Below, one piece after another: positions 6,264-6,963 of a DNA stretch of 6,963 nucleotides (positions are counted from its first letter, which is position 1; every line of letters begins with the position of its first letter). Source of the DNA: Hydrogenovibrio sp. UBA654. GTDB taxonomy: Bacteria; Pseudomonadota; Gammaproteobacteria; Thiomicrospirales; Thiomicrospiraceae. Location of the stretch: contig DBOE01000079.1 in the NCBI GenBank assembly GCA_002299585.1, forward strand, positions 1-6,963, in the 5' to 3' direction. Under the pieces are notes generated by a model. The model was not told the DNA's origin. It saw only the letters and a program-made list of their open reading frames with translations, and made no database searches. Both the position numbers and the translations under genes were made by a program.

Positions 6264-6575
6264 TCTCAGTCTAATTCTAAGCATTCTACTTTCACAGATT
6301 ATTGCTCCACCCTGTGTAAATCTAGTTTTTACATCATCCATTCTAGATATGGTTACAAAGTAATGAGACAATATTAATCCAGATACTACAAAAAAGGTGA
6401 TCGGTACTATTTTTTTCCAAGCCTTACCCTCACTAATAAAAGACCTCGTACCAACAAATAATGCAATCAAAATTACAAATATCCCAATTGCTAAATAACC
6501 CCCTTCTAATTCTAGAAATTTACCTATAAATAGTTCCTCTAAATAGGTTAAAATGTTAACACATTTTGACGTCAA
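6240..6575 (-). pseudogene. Two-helix membrane protein, probably truncated; family unknown
   Basis: The open frame gives 111 residues from a TTG. Two hydrophobic segments are plain: about 25-42 (GGYLAIGIFVILIALFVG) and about 56-74 (IVPITFFVVSGLILSHYFV), separated by a short basic loop, so it is probably an inner-membrane protein with both ends on one side. I do not recognise the family. Both ends look abnormal. The TTG start lies inside a palindrome and has no ribosome binding site, and no ATG or GTG exists before the first helix. The tail RLRKKCRYCC is very basic and cysteine-rich, unlike the rest, and comes from the right arm of the inverted repeat at 6182-6263. I infer that an element insertion replaced the native C-terminus, and that this may no longer be a working gene. 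Confidence 0.5.
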
Positions 6576-6577
6576 AA
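6564..6577. other. 14-bp perfect palindrome between divergent genes
   Basis: TTTTGACGTCAAAA is a perfect palindrome between the two head-to-head genes. It gives both strands the same TTG ACG TCA AAA, so an apparent TTG-start reading MTSK appears on each side; neither is supported by a ribosome binding site. It could be an operator for a dimeric regulator of one or both genes. Confidence 0.4.
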
Positions 6578-6587
6578 GGCAGGATAA

Positions 6588-6892
6588 ATGAATTTAAGCA
6601 ATGGCTTACTTATCGCACTAATTATACTTTTTTTGCCCTTGGCTATAAAACCATGCAAGAGTCAAAACAAGCTCCAAAAAGCCAAAGAATCTATCAAGAA
6701 ATCAAAAAATATAGTCCCTATTCTTTAGAAAGAAGAATTGGTGGTTTTCAAATTTTAATGGAAGGTTCAGATGTTAAAGAAAAGCCTCCTATTAAAGAGG
6801 TATATAACCGACTTGATCAACTCGATAAAATATGGGGTAAGAAATACATTTCTATTAATGGCGATTTTGTAATAATCAAAGATAAAGATTGA
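6588..6892 (+). pseudogene. Small membrane-anchored or secreted protein, frameshifted at T7
   Basis: Two frames together make one sensible protein. From ATG 6588 (AAGG eight bases upstream, AGGA closer) the frame encodes MNLSNGLLIALIILF, a signal or anchor segment, but then reads on to a stop at 6728 (46 residues, losing sense). One base over, the frame from FALGYKTMQESKQAP to the stop at 6892 is a charged domain containing YSLERRIGGFQILMEGSDV and WGKKYISINGDFVII. The frames join at seven consecutive T (6628-6634); adding one T gives a continuous protein of 101 residues with the N-terminal helix followed by the soluble domain. The alternative TTG start at 6566 lacks a ribosome binding site and yields no signal segment. 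This is either a real mutation, a sequencing error, or polymerase slippage at the T run. The family is not recognised. Confidence 0.6.
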
Positions 6893-6944
6893 AACAGTTG
6901 CTGAAAGGCAATGGCTACAATCATTTTTTGAATTTGACTCCCCT

Positions 6945-6959
6945 TAAGGAGGCACTTAA
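6945..6959 (+). repeat. 15-bp dispersed repeat, copy 2
   Basis: The sequence is identical to 229-243, and preceded by ACTCCCCT. It starts 53 bases after the stop of the frameshifted gene, near the window edge, so it cannot be seen whether a start codon follows its TAAGGAGG core. The 52 bases between 6893 and 6944 hold nothing else I can identify. Confidence 0.55.
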
Positions 6960-6963
6960 CAAC

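Noticed and set aside
6553..6591. 12-codon upstream frame overlapping the ATG at 6588 (ATGA overlap)
   Set aside because: An AGG lies upstream, but a frame this short is common by chance, the downstream gene is itself broken, and nothing ties it to regulation.

Overview
This is an AT-rich bacterial window whose main content is a housekeeping gene block on the minus strand: carA, carB, greA. These encode both subunits of carbamoyl-phosphate synthetase and a transcript-cleavage factor. The car-greA order, the close match of CarA, CarB and GreA to E. coli residue numbering, and near-consensus sigma70 promoters point to a gammaproteobacterium. The low GC, small genome-like spacing and scattered remnants would fit a marine sulfur-oxidising (SUP05/Thioglobus-like) lineage or symbiont, but that placement is only an inference.

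Layout from left to right. Bases 1-273 hold no intact gene: a short open frame that may be the tail of a broken gene, a minus-strand intrinsic terminator, and one copy of a 15-bp repeat. Bases 274-687 form a complete single-gene unit on the minus strand: promoter, gene for a small exported protein of unknown function, and terminator. Bases 841-5690 are greA, carB and carA, read right to left with gaps of 11 and 15 bases. Bases 5691-5900 are the leader of this operon: a promoter, a 20-codon open frame with its own ribosome binding site, a small hairpin, a U-rich stretch and a strong terminator just before carA. This arrangement strongly resembles a pyrBI-type, pyrimidine-sensitive attenuator. 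Upstream of it lies a lone tRNA-Thr(UGU) gene (5960-6035) with an almost perfect promoter. Bases 6099-6263 contain repeat and inverted-repeat sequence that looks like a degenerate mobile-element end.

Bases 6240-6892 hold two divergent small genes, both apparently damaged: a two-helix membrane protein on the minus strand whose end runs into the inverted repeat and whose start is unclear, and a membrane-anchored or secreted protein on the plus strand split by a frameshift at a run of seven T. The window ends in a second exact copy of the 15-bp repeat.

Functionally, carAB supplies carbamoyl phosphate for pyrimidines and arginine, and the leader appears built to sense pyrimidine supply by coupling leader translation to transcription. 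I see no CRISPR array, phage module, toxin-antitoxin pair or novel multi-gene system. The most notable features are the carAB leader, a nine-G run inside essential carB, the T7 frameshift and the dispersed repeats.
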